Origin: Lutibacter sp.
GTDB lineage: Bacteria; Bacteroidota; Bacteroidia; Flavobacteriales; Flavobacteriaceae
Assembly (NCBI GenBank): GCA_030656195.1
Contig: JAUSOJ010000094.1
Location: 1 to 47,142, forward strand
DNA: 47,142 bases
Reading direction: 5' to 3'
Under the pieces are notes generated by a model. The model ran no database searches, had not been told where the DNA came from, and was given only the letters and a program-made list of their open reading frames with translations. Position 1 is the first letter of the stretch. The number at the start of each line of letters is the position of its first letter. A program made the position numbers and the translations under genes. Positions 30,654 through 39,947 of this stretch are shown one piece after another.

Positions 30654-31349
30654 ATGATAAAAGCAACAGAACTTTCAAAAAAATACGGCGGGGTAACCGT
30701 TTTAAATATAGCAACTTTAGAAATTCCAAAAGGCCAATCATTTGGATTGGTGGGCAACAACGGTGCAGGAAAAACAACTTTTTTCAATTTGGTGCTCGAT
30801 CTTATCAATCCAACCACAGGAAATGTGGTTAACCATAAAATTCAGGTCAATATTAGCGAAGACTGGAAACCTTTTACGGCTTCTTTTATTGATGAAAGCT
30901 TTTTGATTGGCTATTTAACGCCTGAAGAATATTTTTACTTTATTGGGGAACTTCGCGGAATGAACAAAGCCGATATCGATGTATTTTTAAGTCAGTTTGA
31001 TGAAATTTTCAATGATGAAATTCTGAACAAAAAGAAATATTTAAGAGATTTATCCAAAGGAAACCAGAAAAAGGTGGGTATTATTGCCGCATTGATCGGA
31101 AATCCGGAAGTGATTGTTTTAGACGAGCCTTTTGCGAATCTTGATCCTACAACACAAATAAGATTGAAGAAATTATTGAGGGATTTAACCATTTCCACCA
31201 ACGCAACGCTCTTAATTTCGAGCCATGATTTAGGCCATGTTACCGAAGTTTGTGATCGGATTGTGGTGCTTGAAAAAGGGGAAATAGTGAAAGACTTAAT
31301 CACATCGGCCGAAACGTTGCAGGAGCTGGAAACGTATTTTTCGGTGTAA
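30654..31349 (+). CDS. ABC transporter ATP-binding protein (ORF track extends to 30612; preferred start 30654)
   Basis: Walker A 'GLVGNNGAGKTTFF', signature 'LSKGNQKKVGIIAAL', Walker B 'VIVLDEPFANLDP'. Confidence 0.95.
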   Translation: MIKATELSKKYGGVTVLNIATLEIPKGQSFGLVGNNGAGKTTFFNLVLDLINPTTGNVVNHKIQVNISEDWKPFTASFIDESFLIGYLTPEEYFYFIGELRGMNKADIDVFLSQFDEIFNDEILNKKKYLRDLSKGNQKKVGIIAALIGNPEVIVLDEPFANLDPTTQIRLKKLLRDLTISTNATLLISSHDLGHVTEVCDRIVVLEKGEIVKDLITSAETLQELETYFSV

Positions 31350-31463
31350 CTTAAATTAAATGCATAGATTTTTGTATTTTTACATTCCTTATTGCAATAA
31401 TTTACCAGTGTAATAAGTTAAAGGATTAGTAAAAAAGGCTGAATTTTAATTGGCACCACTTTT

Positions 31464-31552
31464 TGCGTTAAGGATTGAAGTGAAAATCCTTTTTTTGGAT
31501 TTTTTTTCCAAAAAAAGATTGCAACGGAAAGCCTGACCCTTGTGGTAACGCC
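31464..31552 (+). repeat. Structured intergenic element, copy A
   Basis: tgcgttaaggattgaagtgaaaatccttttttt...aaaaaaagattgcaacggaaagcctgaccc..ggtaacgcc; outer arms gcgtta/taacgc; shares blocks with 46273-46425. Confidence 0.75.
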
Positions 31553-31572
31553 AATAACAGTGATTATTTATT

Positions 31573-33789
31573 TTGCGGTTTAAATTTAAGTTTAGAAGTA
31601 AAAAACAATTTCTTTTGAAAAATAGTTTTAAAATCATTGCAGGCTTTTTATTAGCGCTTTTTGTGGCTAATTGTTCCACAAAAAAAGATGCGTTTTTAAA
31701 CAGAAGCTACCACTCGGTATCCACAAAGTACAACGTACTTTATAACGGCCATGAAGCTTTTCGCATCGGTTTGGAGCAATTAAATGCCAATTATGAAGAC
31801 AATTATTGGGAACGTTTGCCTATTGAGCCTTTAAAAGTTGATGAATTGGCGATGCCGGGAATGCAAGCAGATCCCGACAGTTCTCCGCAAGAATTTGAAA
31901 AATCCGAAGAAAAGGCGGTAAAAGCAGTGCAAAAACATTCCATGTTGATTGTACGCGAAGAACGCAACAAACAAATTGATGATGCTTATTTGCTGTTGGG
32001 AAAATCGCGTTATTATTCCAAAAGATTTGTGCCCGCGCTGGAAGCATTTAATTATGTGATCCTTAATTATCCAAAAGCAAATTTAATTAACGAAACCATT
32101 ATTTGGCAGGCAAAAACGCAGGTTCGGTTGCAAAATGAAGAACAGGCGATTAGAAGTTTAATGAATTTGTTAAAAGACAAATCGTTAAAAAGCAATATTA
32201 AAGAAGACGCGCATACCGTTCTTGCAATGGCTTACTTAAATTTAAACAGTTTGCAGCTTGGGATTAACCACCTTAATAAAGCGGTGGTTTCTAGCAATAA
32301 TAAAGAGCAAACAGCCAGAAATTTGTTTATACTGGGGCAACTTTATGGTGAAAAAGGATTGAAGGATTCATCAAATATTGCTTTTCAAAAAGTAATCGAT
32401 CTTAAAAAAGCGCCTTACAAATACAAAATTCATGCGCAGTTGGAAAAAGCCAAGAATTCAACCAATAAATTGGATACTGAAGAAACATTGGCGATTCTAA
32501 AAAAACTGACAAAAGACCGAGATAACAGGCCTTTTTTAGATGAATTGTATTACAGAATTGGCATGATTGAGCAAGAAAGCAGCACGGAAAATGCCATTGC
32601 CAATTTTAAAAAATCGCTGAAATCGAACTCAAAAAACAGCCTTCAAAGAGAACTTTCTTATGAAGCTCTTGGAAATTTATATTTCGACAAGGCGCAATTT
32701 ATGGTTGCCGGAGCTTATTACGACAGTATTTTATACATCACCAACAGCAATAACACAAAACGCGTGCGTCGTTTGTTGCGAAACCGAAATAATTTAAATG
32801 AGGTTATTTTATATGAAAACAGCTCAAAAATAAACGACAGCATTTTAAAGGTTGTTGCCATGGGTGAAGCAGCGCAAATAGCTTTTTTTAGCACACATAT
32901 TGAAAAATTAAAAGCCATTGAAGAAAAACAGGCAAACAAAACAACGTTTAAAAGCGGTTTGTTCAATCCAAATTTAGGCAAATCGGATGTTGGCGAAAAG
33001 TCGGGAAAATGGTATTTTTACAATGTTCAGGCGCTTGGTTTTGGTGAAATTGAATTTAGAAAAATTTGGGGAAACCGTCCTTTGTCAGACAATTGGCGAT
33101 TGGGAGACAAATCTCCATTAAGTTTGGGGAACGACCAAGGTCTTGACCAAAATATGGCAAATATCGATCAGGAAATGCTGGAACTTTCTTATTATTTAGA
33201 TAAAATTCCTTCAGAAAAAGTAAAAATTGACAGTATTGTAACTGAACGCAACACCGCTTATTTTAAATTGGGAATTATTTACAAAGATCAATTTAACGAA
33301 TTGGATTTGGCAAAAGAGAAATTCGAAAAATTAATCACTTTTGATCCAGATTTAACATTGTTGATTCCTGCCAAATATCATTTGTACAAAATTTACGAAA
33401 GTCAGGGCAACGAAAAAGCAATCGCCCTAAAAAACGATATTACTGCCAATTATCCGACTTCAAAATTCGCCAAGATTATTTTAAATCCGAACCAAGCACT
33501 TGAAGAAGATGAAAAAAATGCTGCAGAAACGGAGTATGCGGCAATATATCACGACTATGAAGCAGAAAAATTTGAAAGCGTCATAGAAAAAACCAACCTT
33601 GCGATAGCCAAATATATGGGCGAACCAATTGTTGCAAAACTGGAATTGTTAAAAGCCTTTGCCATTGGAAAAACAGAAGGATTGGTTGCTTTTAAAGAAG
33701 CTTTGGAATTGGTCGCATTAAATTATCCGAATACTGAAGAGGCGAAAAAAGCTTTGGAAGTGATAGAAACCATAAAACTAAAACTATAA
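31573..33789 (+). CDS. porW: Type IX secretion/gliding motility TPR lipoprotein PorW/SprE
   Basis: Lipobox 'LFVANCSTKKD', 'FLNRSYHSVSTKYNVLYNGHEAFRIGLEQL', TPR-rich body. Start codon is TTG at 31573 or 31615; no in-frame ATG is evident before the signal peptide. Confidence 0.85.
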   Translation: MRFKFKFRSKKQFLLKNSFKIIAGFLLALFVANCSTKKDAFLNRSYHSVSTKYNVLYNGHEAFRIGLEQLNANYEDNYWERLPIEPLKVDELAMPGMQADPDSSPQEFEKSEEKAVKAVQKHSMLIVREERNKQIDDAYLLLGKSRYYSKRFVPALEAFNYVILNYPKANLINETIIWQAKTQVRLQNEEQAIRSLMNLLKDKSLKSNIKEDAHTVLAMAYLNLNSLQLGINHLNKAVVSSNNKEQTARNLFILGQLYGEKGLKDSSNIAFQKVIDLKKAPYKYKIHAQLEKAKNSTNKLDTEETLAILKKLTKDRDNRPFLDELYYRIGMIEQESSTENAIANFKKSLKSNSKNSLQRELSYEALGNLYFDKAQFMVAGAYYDSILYITNSNNTKRVRRLLRNRNNLNEVILYENSSKINDSILKVVAMGEAAQIAFFSTHIEKLKAIEEKQANKTTFKSGLFNPNLGKSDVGEKSGKWYFYNVQALGFGEIEFRKIWGNRPLSDNWRLGDKSPLSLGNDQGLDQNMANIDQEMLELSYYLDKIPSEKVKIDSIVTERNTAYFKLGIIYKDQFNELDLAKEKFEKLITFDPDLTLLIPAKYHLYKIYESQGNEKAIALKNDITANYPTSKFAKIILNPNQALEEDEKNAAETEYAAIYHDYEAEKFESVIEKTNLAIAKYMGEPIVAKLELLKAFAIGKTEGLVAFKEALELVALNYPNTEEAKKALEVIETIKLKL

Positions 33790-33811
33790 AATAATACTCA
33801 AAAAGTAAAAG

Positions 33812-34213
33812 ATGATGTTTTTAGAAAAAAAAGTAATTCCGCCCTTATCCTCAGAACGAAATGTGGTGGGAAAAAACACCTCCATCGTTGGTGATATTAA
33901 ATCAGAAGGAGATTTTAGAATTGACGGAAGCCTAGAAGGAACCATAAAAACAGTTGGCCGTGTGGTTATTGGCGCTTTGGGAAGCGTTACAGGCAAAATT
34001 ATTTGCGACAATGCTGATATTGAAGGAACCTTTTCAGGAGAATTGTTGGTGAACAATTTATTGACCTTAAAAGCCACCGCAAAAATTTCGGGAGAAGTGG
34101 CCATCAGCAAATTATTGGTGGAACCGGGCGCCGAATTTAACGCCACCTGCACAATGAAAGGATCCGTGATGGAACTACAAAATGGAAAATCCCAACAAGA
34201 AAAAACAGCTTAA
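33812..34213 (+). CDS. Bactofilin family (polymer-forming) protein
   Basis: 'TSIVGDIKSEGDFRIDGSLEGTIKTVGRVVIGALGSVTGKIICDNADIEGTFSGELLVNNLLTLKATAKISGEV' beta-helical bactofilin repeats. Confidence 0.93.
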   Translation: MMFLEKKVIPPLSSERNVVGKNTSIVGDIKSEGDFRIDGSLEGTIKTVGRVVIGALGSVTGKIICDNADIEGTFSGELLVNNLLTLKATAKISGEVAISKLLVEPGAEFNATCTMKGSVMELQNGKSQQEKTA

Positions 34214-34415
34214 TAATTACATTTACTTTTCCTCAATGGCTTTTCAAATGGGAATTGTTATTGCCGCCGGAACTATTTTTGGTCAGTGGTTAGATACTAA
34301 ATATGTAAATGACTACAGTTTATTCACAATAATTTTTTCACTTTTGGCTGTATTTGCCTCATTGTATTCGGTCATTAAAAAAGTGATTTCAATAAGTAAA
34401 AGTAAAGAGCAATGA
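34182..34415 (+). CDS. AtpZ/AtpI family protein (ATP synthase-associated)
   Basis: 77 aa two-TM protein 'SSMAFQMGIVIAAGTIFGQWLDTKY', immediately upstream of atp genes; overlaps bactofilin by 32 nt. Confidence 0.85.
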   Translation: MENPNKKKQLNNYIYFSSMAFQMGIVIAAGTIFGQWLDTKYVNDYSLFTIIFSLLAVFASLYSVIKKVISISKSKEQ

Positions 34416-34804
34416 ATTCTGATATTAGCAACTTTTTAAAAAGATTTATTCCATTTTCTATATTTCTTTTTTTAATTCATTTTTTTATTGTTTTAAAATT
34501 TTTAAAAAGCGTCACCTTTTTTTATTCAATTTATGCCATTTATCTTTTTCATTCTATTATAACAGCTCTTATTTGCTTTATTATAATTTATATAAATAAA
34601 ATCGCTTCAGATAAAACAGGTTTTGCTTTTATGGCTTTAAGCATTTTAAAAATGTTGGCTGCAATACTGTTTTTAATTCCTTTGATACAATTGGATAAAG
34701 AGCAAAAGTTGGCGGACATTGCTGCTTTTTTTATTCCATATTTTGCCTTTCTTTTTTTTGAATTGACTTTCATCATTAGACTTTTGAACGGATTCAAAAA
34801 ATAG
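34412..34804 (+). CDS. Small four-TM membrane protein, AtpI-like position in the ATP synthase cluster
   Basis: 130 aa hydrophobic ORF overlapping the AtpZ stop by 4 nt; family not certain. Confidence 0.7.
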   Translation: MNSDISNFLKRFIPFSIFLFLIHFFIVLKFLKSVTFFYSIYAIYLFHSIITALICFIIIYINKIASDKTGFAFMALSILKMLAAILFLIPLIQLDKEQKLADIAAFFIPYFAFLFFELTFIIRLLNGFKK

Positions 34805-34812
34805 TGTAAATT

Positions 34813-34848
34813 TTTGACTTTTTTTCTTGAAAAAAAAATGTACTTTTG
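34813..34848 (+). promoter_or_regulatory. Bacteroidota-type promoter for atpB (TTTG ... TACTTTTG)
   Basis: tacttttg at 34841-34848 exactly matches TAnnTTTG; upstream tttg at 34813-34816 with 24-nt spacing, slightly long. Confidence 0.55.
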
Positions 34849-34884
34849 CACCAATTTTTAGTAAGGAAAATTATAATATATAAA

Positions 34885-36003
34885 ATGGTGTCAACTATAA
34901 AACCTATTAAAATATTTTTTTCAGCAATTATAATGTTGTTTTCATTCGTTCAATTTTCTAATGCTCAGGAACTTGGAGCTGAAAATAACGGAGATGTTCA
35001 TCATTCAAATCAAGAGGAAAAAGAGTTTAACGCCTCAGAGTTAATCAATGAGCATATTGGTGACTCTCATGATTTTCATATTGCTGATTGGAAAGGACAT
35101 GCAATTTCAATGCCTTTACCTGTTATTTTATGGTCAAAAAATGGAATAATCACTTTTATGTCAAGTAAATTTCACCATGATAATACAGGTGAGGTTGTTG
35201 TTGAAAAAAATGGAGAAAAGTTTGTTAAAATTCACGAACAAATTTATCAAATTAATGAAGGAGAAAATGCGGTTATTTTAGATAATGAGAACATTCCAAC
35301 AAATGCAAGCAGACCTTTAGATTTTTCAATAACTAAAAACGTATTTTCGATGCTAATGTCAGCAATAATATTAATTTTATTGTTTTCAGCAGTAGCGCGT
35401 TCATATAAAAAGAATAAAAACGCACCAAAAGGAATAGCTGGATTTTTAGAACCTTTAGTGACTTTTGTGCGTGATGACATAGCTATTCCTAATATTGGAG
35501 AAAAAAAATATGCGCGGTATATGCCATATTTATTAACAGTTTTCTTCTTTGTATGGATTAATAATCTAATTGGATTAGTGCCTTTTTTCCCTGGTAGTTC
35601 AAATTTAACAGGTAATATTGTTTTTACAGGAGTTTTAGCGTTTATAACTTTTATAATTACTACGCTTAGTGGAAATAAAAATTATTGGTCTCATATATTG
35701 ATGCCGCCTGTACCAAAGGCTCTTTACCCAATAATGATTCCTGTTGAAATTATAGGAATGCTAACTAAACCATTCGCTTTAATGATACGTTTATTTGCTA
35801 ATATTACGGCGGGACATATTATTATTTTAAGTTTGGTTTCATTAATATTTATTTTTAAAACAGTTGCAATTGCACCTGTTTCCGCTATGTTTGTATTGTT
35901 TATGAGTGTATTAGAGTTGTTAGTTGCAGCTTTACAAGCGTATATATTTACGTTGTTATCAGCGTTATTTATTGGTCAAGCTGTTGCTGAAGACCATCAT
36001 TAA
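34885..36003 (+). CDS. atpB: F0F1 ATP synthase subunit a with signal-peptide-like N-terminus and long extracytoplasmic extension
   Basis: 'LIGLVPFFPGSSNLTGN', 'MLTKPFALMIRLFANITAGHIIILSLVSLIF', 'LLVAALQAYIFTLLSALFIGQAV'; N-term 'IFFSAIIMLFSFVQFSNAQE'. Confidence 0.95.
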   Translation: MVSTIKPIKIFFSAIIMLFSFVQFSNAQELGAENNGDVHHSNQEEKEFNASELINEHIGDSHDFHIADWKGHAISMPLPVILWSKNGIITFMSSKFHHDNTGEVVVEKNGEKFVKIHEQIYQINEGENAVILDNENIPTNASRPLDFSITKNVFSMLMSAIILILLFSAVARSYKKNKNAPKGIAGFLEPLVTFVRDDIAIPNIGEKKYARYMPYLLTVFFFVWINNLIGLVPFFPGSSNLTGNIVFTGVLAFITFIITTLSGNKNYWSHILMPPVPKALYPIMIPVEIIGMLTKPFALMIRLFANITAGHIIILSLVSLIFIFKTVAIAPVSAMFVLFMSVLELLVAALQAYIFTLLSALFIGQAVAEDHH

Positions 36004-36030
36004 AAAGAATTGTTTAATTATTAATTATAA

Positions 36031-36243
<213 letters not shown>

Positions 36244-36253
36244 TTTTTGATAG

Positions 36254-36294
36254 CAAAAAAATATCTGCAACGGTTGGTTGCAGATATTTTTTTA
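36254..36294 (+). terminator. Terminator-like hairpin between atpE and atpF
   Basis: aaaaaaatatctgcaac-ggttg-gttgcagatattttttt: about 17-bp stem, 5-nt loop, T-run. Confidence 0.8.
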
Positions 36295-36333
36295 AATTAA
36301 TTAAACTAAAAGAATTATAAATACATATAAATT

Positions 36334-36822
36334 ATGAATTTAGTAGCACCAGAAAGTTTAGTGTTTTGGACAACAATAATTTTTGTTGCATTGCTTTTTT
36401 TATTAAAAAAAGTAGCGTGGAAGCCAATTTTAGGAGCAGTAAAAGAAAGAGAAGATTCAATCAATGAAGCATTAAAATCTGCAGAAAATGCTCGTAAAGA
36501 AATGCAAAACTTAAATGCCGACAATCTTCGTATTTTAAAAGAAGCACGCATTGAACGCGACGCCATGTTAAAAGAGGCTCGTGAAATGAAAGAAAGTATC
36601 ATTACCGAAGCAAAGGGCGAAGCGCAGGCGCAAGCCACCAAAGTAATTGAGCAGGCAAAATCAGCCATTGAGTCTGAAAAACACGCGGCAATTGCCGAAA
36701 TAAAAAACCAGGTAGCTGAGTTATCCTTGAAAATCGCCGAAAAAGTGATGAGAAGTGAATTATCTGACAAAAACAAGCAAATTAAGCTTGTTGAAGACAT
36801 GTTACAAGAAGTAAAGCTATAA
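36334..36822 (+). CDS. atpF: F0F1 ATP synthase subunit b
   Basis: One N-term TM then charged coiled-coil 'AVKEREDSINEALKSAENARKEMQ'. Confidence 0.95.
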   Translation: MNLVAPESLVFWTTIIFVALLFLLKKVAWKPILGAVKEREDSINEALKSAENARKEMQNLNADNLRILKEARIERDAMLKEAREMKESIITEAKGEAQAQATKVIEQAKSAIESEKHAAIAEIKNQVAELSLKIAEKVMRSELSDKNKQIKLVEDMLQEVKL

Positions 36823-36835
36823 GAATTAATTTCAA

Positions 36836-37387
36836 ATGAACGGATCTAGAGCGGCAATAAGATATGCAAAAGCAATACTAAGTTTTGCACTTGAACAACA
36901 AAAAGAAGTTGAAGTGAACGAAGATATGTTGCTTGTTGCAAATACAATTCAAGAAAGTAAAGAGTTACAGTTATTGCTTAGCAGCCCAGTTTTGAAAACT
37001 GAATTAAAAAAATCAGCTTTAAAAGAAATTTTTGCAAGCAAAACAAGTGCTTTAACCATTGGTTTAATCAATCTATTAATTGACAACAAACGCTTGCCAA
37101 TTTTAGGTGAAGTTGCAAAAAAATATACGTTGATTTATGATTCCTTGAAAGGGATAGAAGTAGCGAAAGTGACTACCGCAATTCCTTTGACTGAAGAGTT
37201 GAATCAACAGGTTTTACAAAAGGTAATTGAAATTACTGGGAAACAAGCAACTATTGAAAGCATCATAAATCCTGATATTATTGGCGGATTCATACTTCGT
37301 ATTGGCGATATTCAATATGATGCAAGTGTGTCCAATAAATTGCGGGTACTGAAAAGACAGTTTGAAAACGAAAGTTTTAGTTCATAA
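36836..37387 (+). CDS. atpH: F0F1 ATP synthase subunit delta
   Basis: 'AAIRYAKAILSFA', 'INPDIIGGFILRIGDIQYDASVSNKLRVLKRQF'. Confidence 0.96.
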   Translation: MNGSRAAIRYAKAILSFALEQQKEVEVNEDMLLVANTIQESKELQLLLSSPVLKTELKKSALKEIFASKTSALTIGLINLLIDNKRLPILGEVAKKYTLIYDSLKGIEVAKVTTAIPLTEELNQQVLQKVIEITGKQATIESIINPDIIGGFILRIGDIQYDASVSNKLRVLKRQFENESFSS

Positions 37388-37427
37388 TTACAATTTAAAA
37401 AGAATTAAGTTTTAAAAAATATAAATA

Positions 37428-39005
37428 ATGGCATCAATAAAACCAGCTGAAGTATCAGCAATTTTAAAACAACAATTGGCGGGATTTGAAGCATCAGCTT
37501 CATTGGACGAAGTTGGAACCGTATTGCAAGTGGGTGATGGTATCGCACGTGTTTACGGTTTGGCAAATGTGCAATATGGCGAGCTAGTTGAATTTGAAGA
37601 TGGAATGGAAGGAATGGTACTTAACTTGGAAGAAGACAATGTTGGGGTGGTATTATTGGGTCATTCAAGAGCAATTAAAGAAGGGTCAATTGTAAAACGT
37701 ACCGAAAGAATTGCTTCATTAAAAGTGGGTGAAGGCATCGTTGGCCGTGTTGTAAACACACTTGGAAATCCAATCGACGGAAAAGGGCCAATTCAAGGCG
37801 AAACTTTTGAAATGCCTTTAGAGCGTAAAGCGCCGGGTGTTATTTACCGTGAGCCTGTGACCGAACCATTGCAAACAGGAATTAAAGCGGTTGACGCTAT
37901 GATTCCGGTTGGCAGAGGACAACGTGAGCTTATTATTGGTGACCGTCAAACCGGAAAATCAACGGTTGCAATTGATACCATCATCAATCAAAAAGAATTT
38001 TACGATGCCGGCGTTCCCGTGTATTGTATTTATGTTGCTATTGGCCAAAAAGGATCAACAGTGGCGAATATCGCAAATTTATTTGAAGAAAAAGGCGCAA
38101 TGGCTTATACCACAATTGTGGCTGCCAACGCTTCTGACCCTGCTTCCATGCAGGTTTACGCTCCAATGGCAGGTGCTGCAATTGGAGAGTATTTTAGAGA
38201 TACCGGCCGTCCTGCGTTAATTGTTTATGATGATTTATCTAAACAGGCAGTTGCTTACCGTGAAATTTCCTTATTGTTACGTCGTCCACCGGGACGTGAA
38301 GCATATCCTGGAGACGTATTTTACTTACACTCCCGTTTGTTGGAACGTGCCGCAAAAGTGATTAATAACGACACGATTGCAGCGCAAATGAATGATGTAC
38401 CGCCTTCATTGGTTGGAAAAATAAAAGGTGGCGGATCTTTAACGGCTTTACCAATTATTGAAACACAAGCAGGTGACGTATCGGCATATATCCCAACAAA
38501 TGTGATTTCTATTACCGACGGACAAATTTTCTTGGAGTCCGATTTGTTTAACTCAGGTGTTCGTCCGGCCATCAACGTAGGTATTTCGGTATCTCGTGTT
38601 GGAGGAAATGCCCAAATTAAATCGATGAAAAAGGTAGCGGGAACTTTAAAATTAGACCAGGCACAATACCGTGAATTGGAAGCGTTTGCAAAGTTTGGAT
38701 CTGATTTGGATGCAGCAACCTTGAATGTAATTGAAAAAGGAAAACGCAACGTTGAAATCTTAAAACAAAATCAGAGTGACCCTTTTAAAGTTGAAGACCA
38801 AATCGCCATTATTTATGCGGGTTCTAAAAACTTGTTGAGAGCGGTTCCTGTTGAAAAAGTAAAGGAATTTGAGCGCGATTTTATTGCTTACTTGAATGCA
38901 AAACACAGAGATGCTTTGGATTTGTTAAAAGCAGGTAAATTAACGGATGAGGTTATTGATACTTTAACCATTGCTGCAAAAGAAATTTCAGCTAAATACG
39001 TTTAA
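37428..39005 (+). CDS. atpA: F0F1 ATP synthase subunit alpha
   Basis: '[24 protein letters not shown]', '[31 protein letters not shown]'. Confidence 0.98.
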   Translation: MASIKPAEVSAILKQQLAGFEASASLDEVGTVLQVGDGIARVYGLANVQYGELVEFEDGMEGMVLNLEEDNVGVVLLGHSRAIKEGSIVKRTERIASLKVGEGIVGRVVNTLGNPIDGKGPIQGETFEMPLERKAPGVIYREPVTEPLQTGIKAVDAMIPVGRGQRELIIGDRQTGKSTVAIDTIINQKEFYDAGVPVYCIYVAIGQKGSTVANIANLFEEKGAMAYTTIVAANASDPASMQVYAPMAGAAIGEYFRDTGRPALIVYDDLSKQAVAYREISLLLRRPPGREAYPGDVFYLHSRLLERAAKVINNDTIAAQMNDVPPSLVGKIKGGGSLTALPIIETQAGDVSAYIPTNVISITDGQIFLESDLFNSGVRPAINVGISVSRVGGNAQIKSMKKVAGTLKLDQAQYRELEAFAKFGSDLDAATLNVIEKGKRNVEILKQNQSDPFKVEDQIAIIYAGSKNLLRAVPVEKVKEFERDFIAYLNAKHRDALDLLKAGKLTDEVIDTLTIAAKEISAKYV

Positions 39006-39011
39006 AAGATT

Positions 39012-39067
39012 TTAGTATTGAGTATTGAGATGATAGTGTTCTCTCAATACTGAATACTCAGTACTAA
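39012..39067. repeat. Inverted minisatellite of AGTATTG heptamers between atpA and atpG
   Basis: ttagtattgagtattgaga ... tctcaatactgaatactcagtactaa. Confidence 0.7.
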
Positions 39068-39080
39068 AAACCAAAAATAA

Positions 39081-39947
39081 ATGGCAAACTTAAAAGAAAT
39101 ACGAAACAGAATTACATCCATTGGTTCAACCATGCAAATTACCAGTGCCATGAAAATGGTATCGGCTGCAAAGTTGAAAAAAGCACAAGATGCAATTACA
39201 CAAATGCGTCCGTATGCCAATAAGTTAACGGAACTTTTACAAAGTTTAAGCGCTACTTTGGAAGATGATATTGAAAATGTTTATGCCGAACAAAGAACCG
39301 TTTCAAAAGTGTTGATTGTTGCGATTACTTCAAACAGAGGTTTGTGTGGCGGATTTAATTCTTCTGTGATTAAAGGCTCTGTAAAACATATTGAAGACCA
39401 TTACCAAGGGAAACAGGTTGATATTTTATCAATTGGAAAGAAAGGATATGATATTTTGTCGAAGAATTTTAATGTTATTGAAAAACATAACGAAATATAC
39501 GACGATTTAACCTTTAACAATGTTGCCGAAATTGCGGAGAGCATTATGGAATTGTTTGCCAAAGGGAAATACGATAAAATTGAATTGGTTTACAACCGTT
39601 TTAAAAATGCAGCCACGCAAATATTAACTTTTGAGCAATTTTTGCCCGTTGAACTTGTTGAAGTTGAAGGCAAAATGAATGTAAGCACCGATTATATTTT
39701 TGAACCAAACAAGGCTGAAATCATATTGCAATTAATTCCGAAATCGTTAAAAACACAGTTGTATAAAGCCATAAGAGATTCTTACGCTTCAGAACACGGA
39801 GCTCGAATGACAGCGATGCATAAAGCAACCGACAATGCAACCGAATTGCGTGATGATTTAAAATTGATGTACAACAAAGCACGTCAGGCCGCCATCACCA
39901 GCGAGATATTAGAAATTGTTGGAGGCGCTGAGGCTTTGAACAATTAG
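39081..39947 (+). CDS. atpG: F0F1 ATP synthase subunit gamma
   Basis: 'MANLKEIRNRITSIGSTMQITSAMKMVSAAKLKKAQ', 'MHKATDNATELRDDLKLMYNKARQAAITSEILEIVGGAEALNN'. Confidence 0.97.
   Translation: MANLKEIRNRITSIGSTMQITSAMKMVSAAKLKKAQDAITQMRPYANKLTELLQSLSATLEDDIENVYAEQRTVSKVLIVAITSNRGLCGGFNSSVIKGSVKHIEDHYQGKQVDILSIGKKGYDILSKNFNVIEKHNEIYDDLTFNNVAEIAESIMELFAKGKYDKIELVYNRFKNAATQILTFEQFLPVELVEVEGKMNVSTDYIFEPNKAEIILQLIPKSLKTQLYKAIRDSYASEHGARMTAMHKATDNATELRDDLKLMYNKARQAAITSEILEIVGGAEALNN

Noticed and set aside
31446-31679. 77-aa minus-strand ORF over the structured element upstream of porW
   Set aside because: Covers repeat DNA and the start of porW; Lys/Asn-rich with no protein features.
36315-36800. 161-aa ORF antisense to atpF
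   Set aside because: Shadow of the coiled-coil coding sequence; low-complexity Ser/Phe/Ala composition.
38321-38749. 142-aa ORF antisense to atpA, plus 37909..38220 in another frame
   Set aside because: atpA is unambiguous on the + strand; these are overlapping-frame artefacts.
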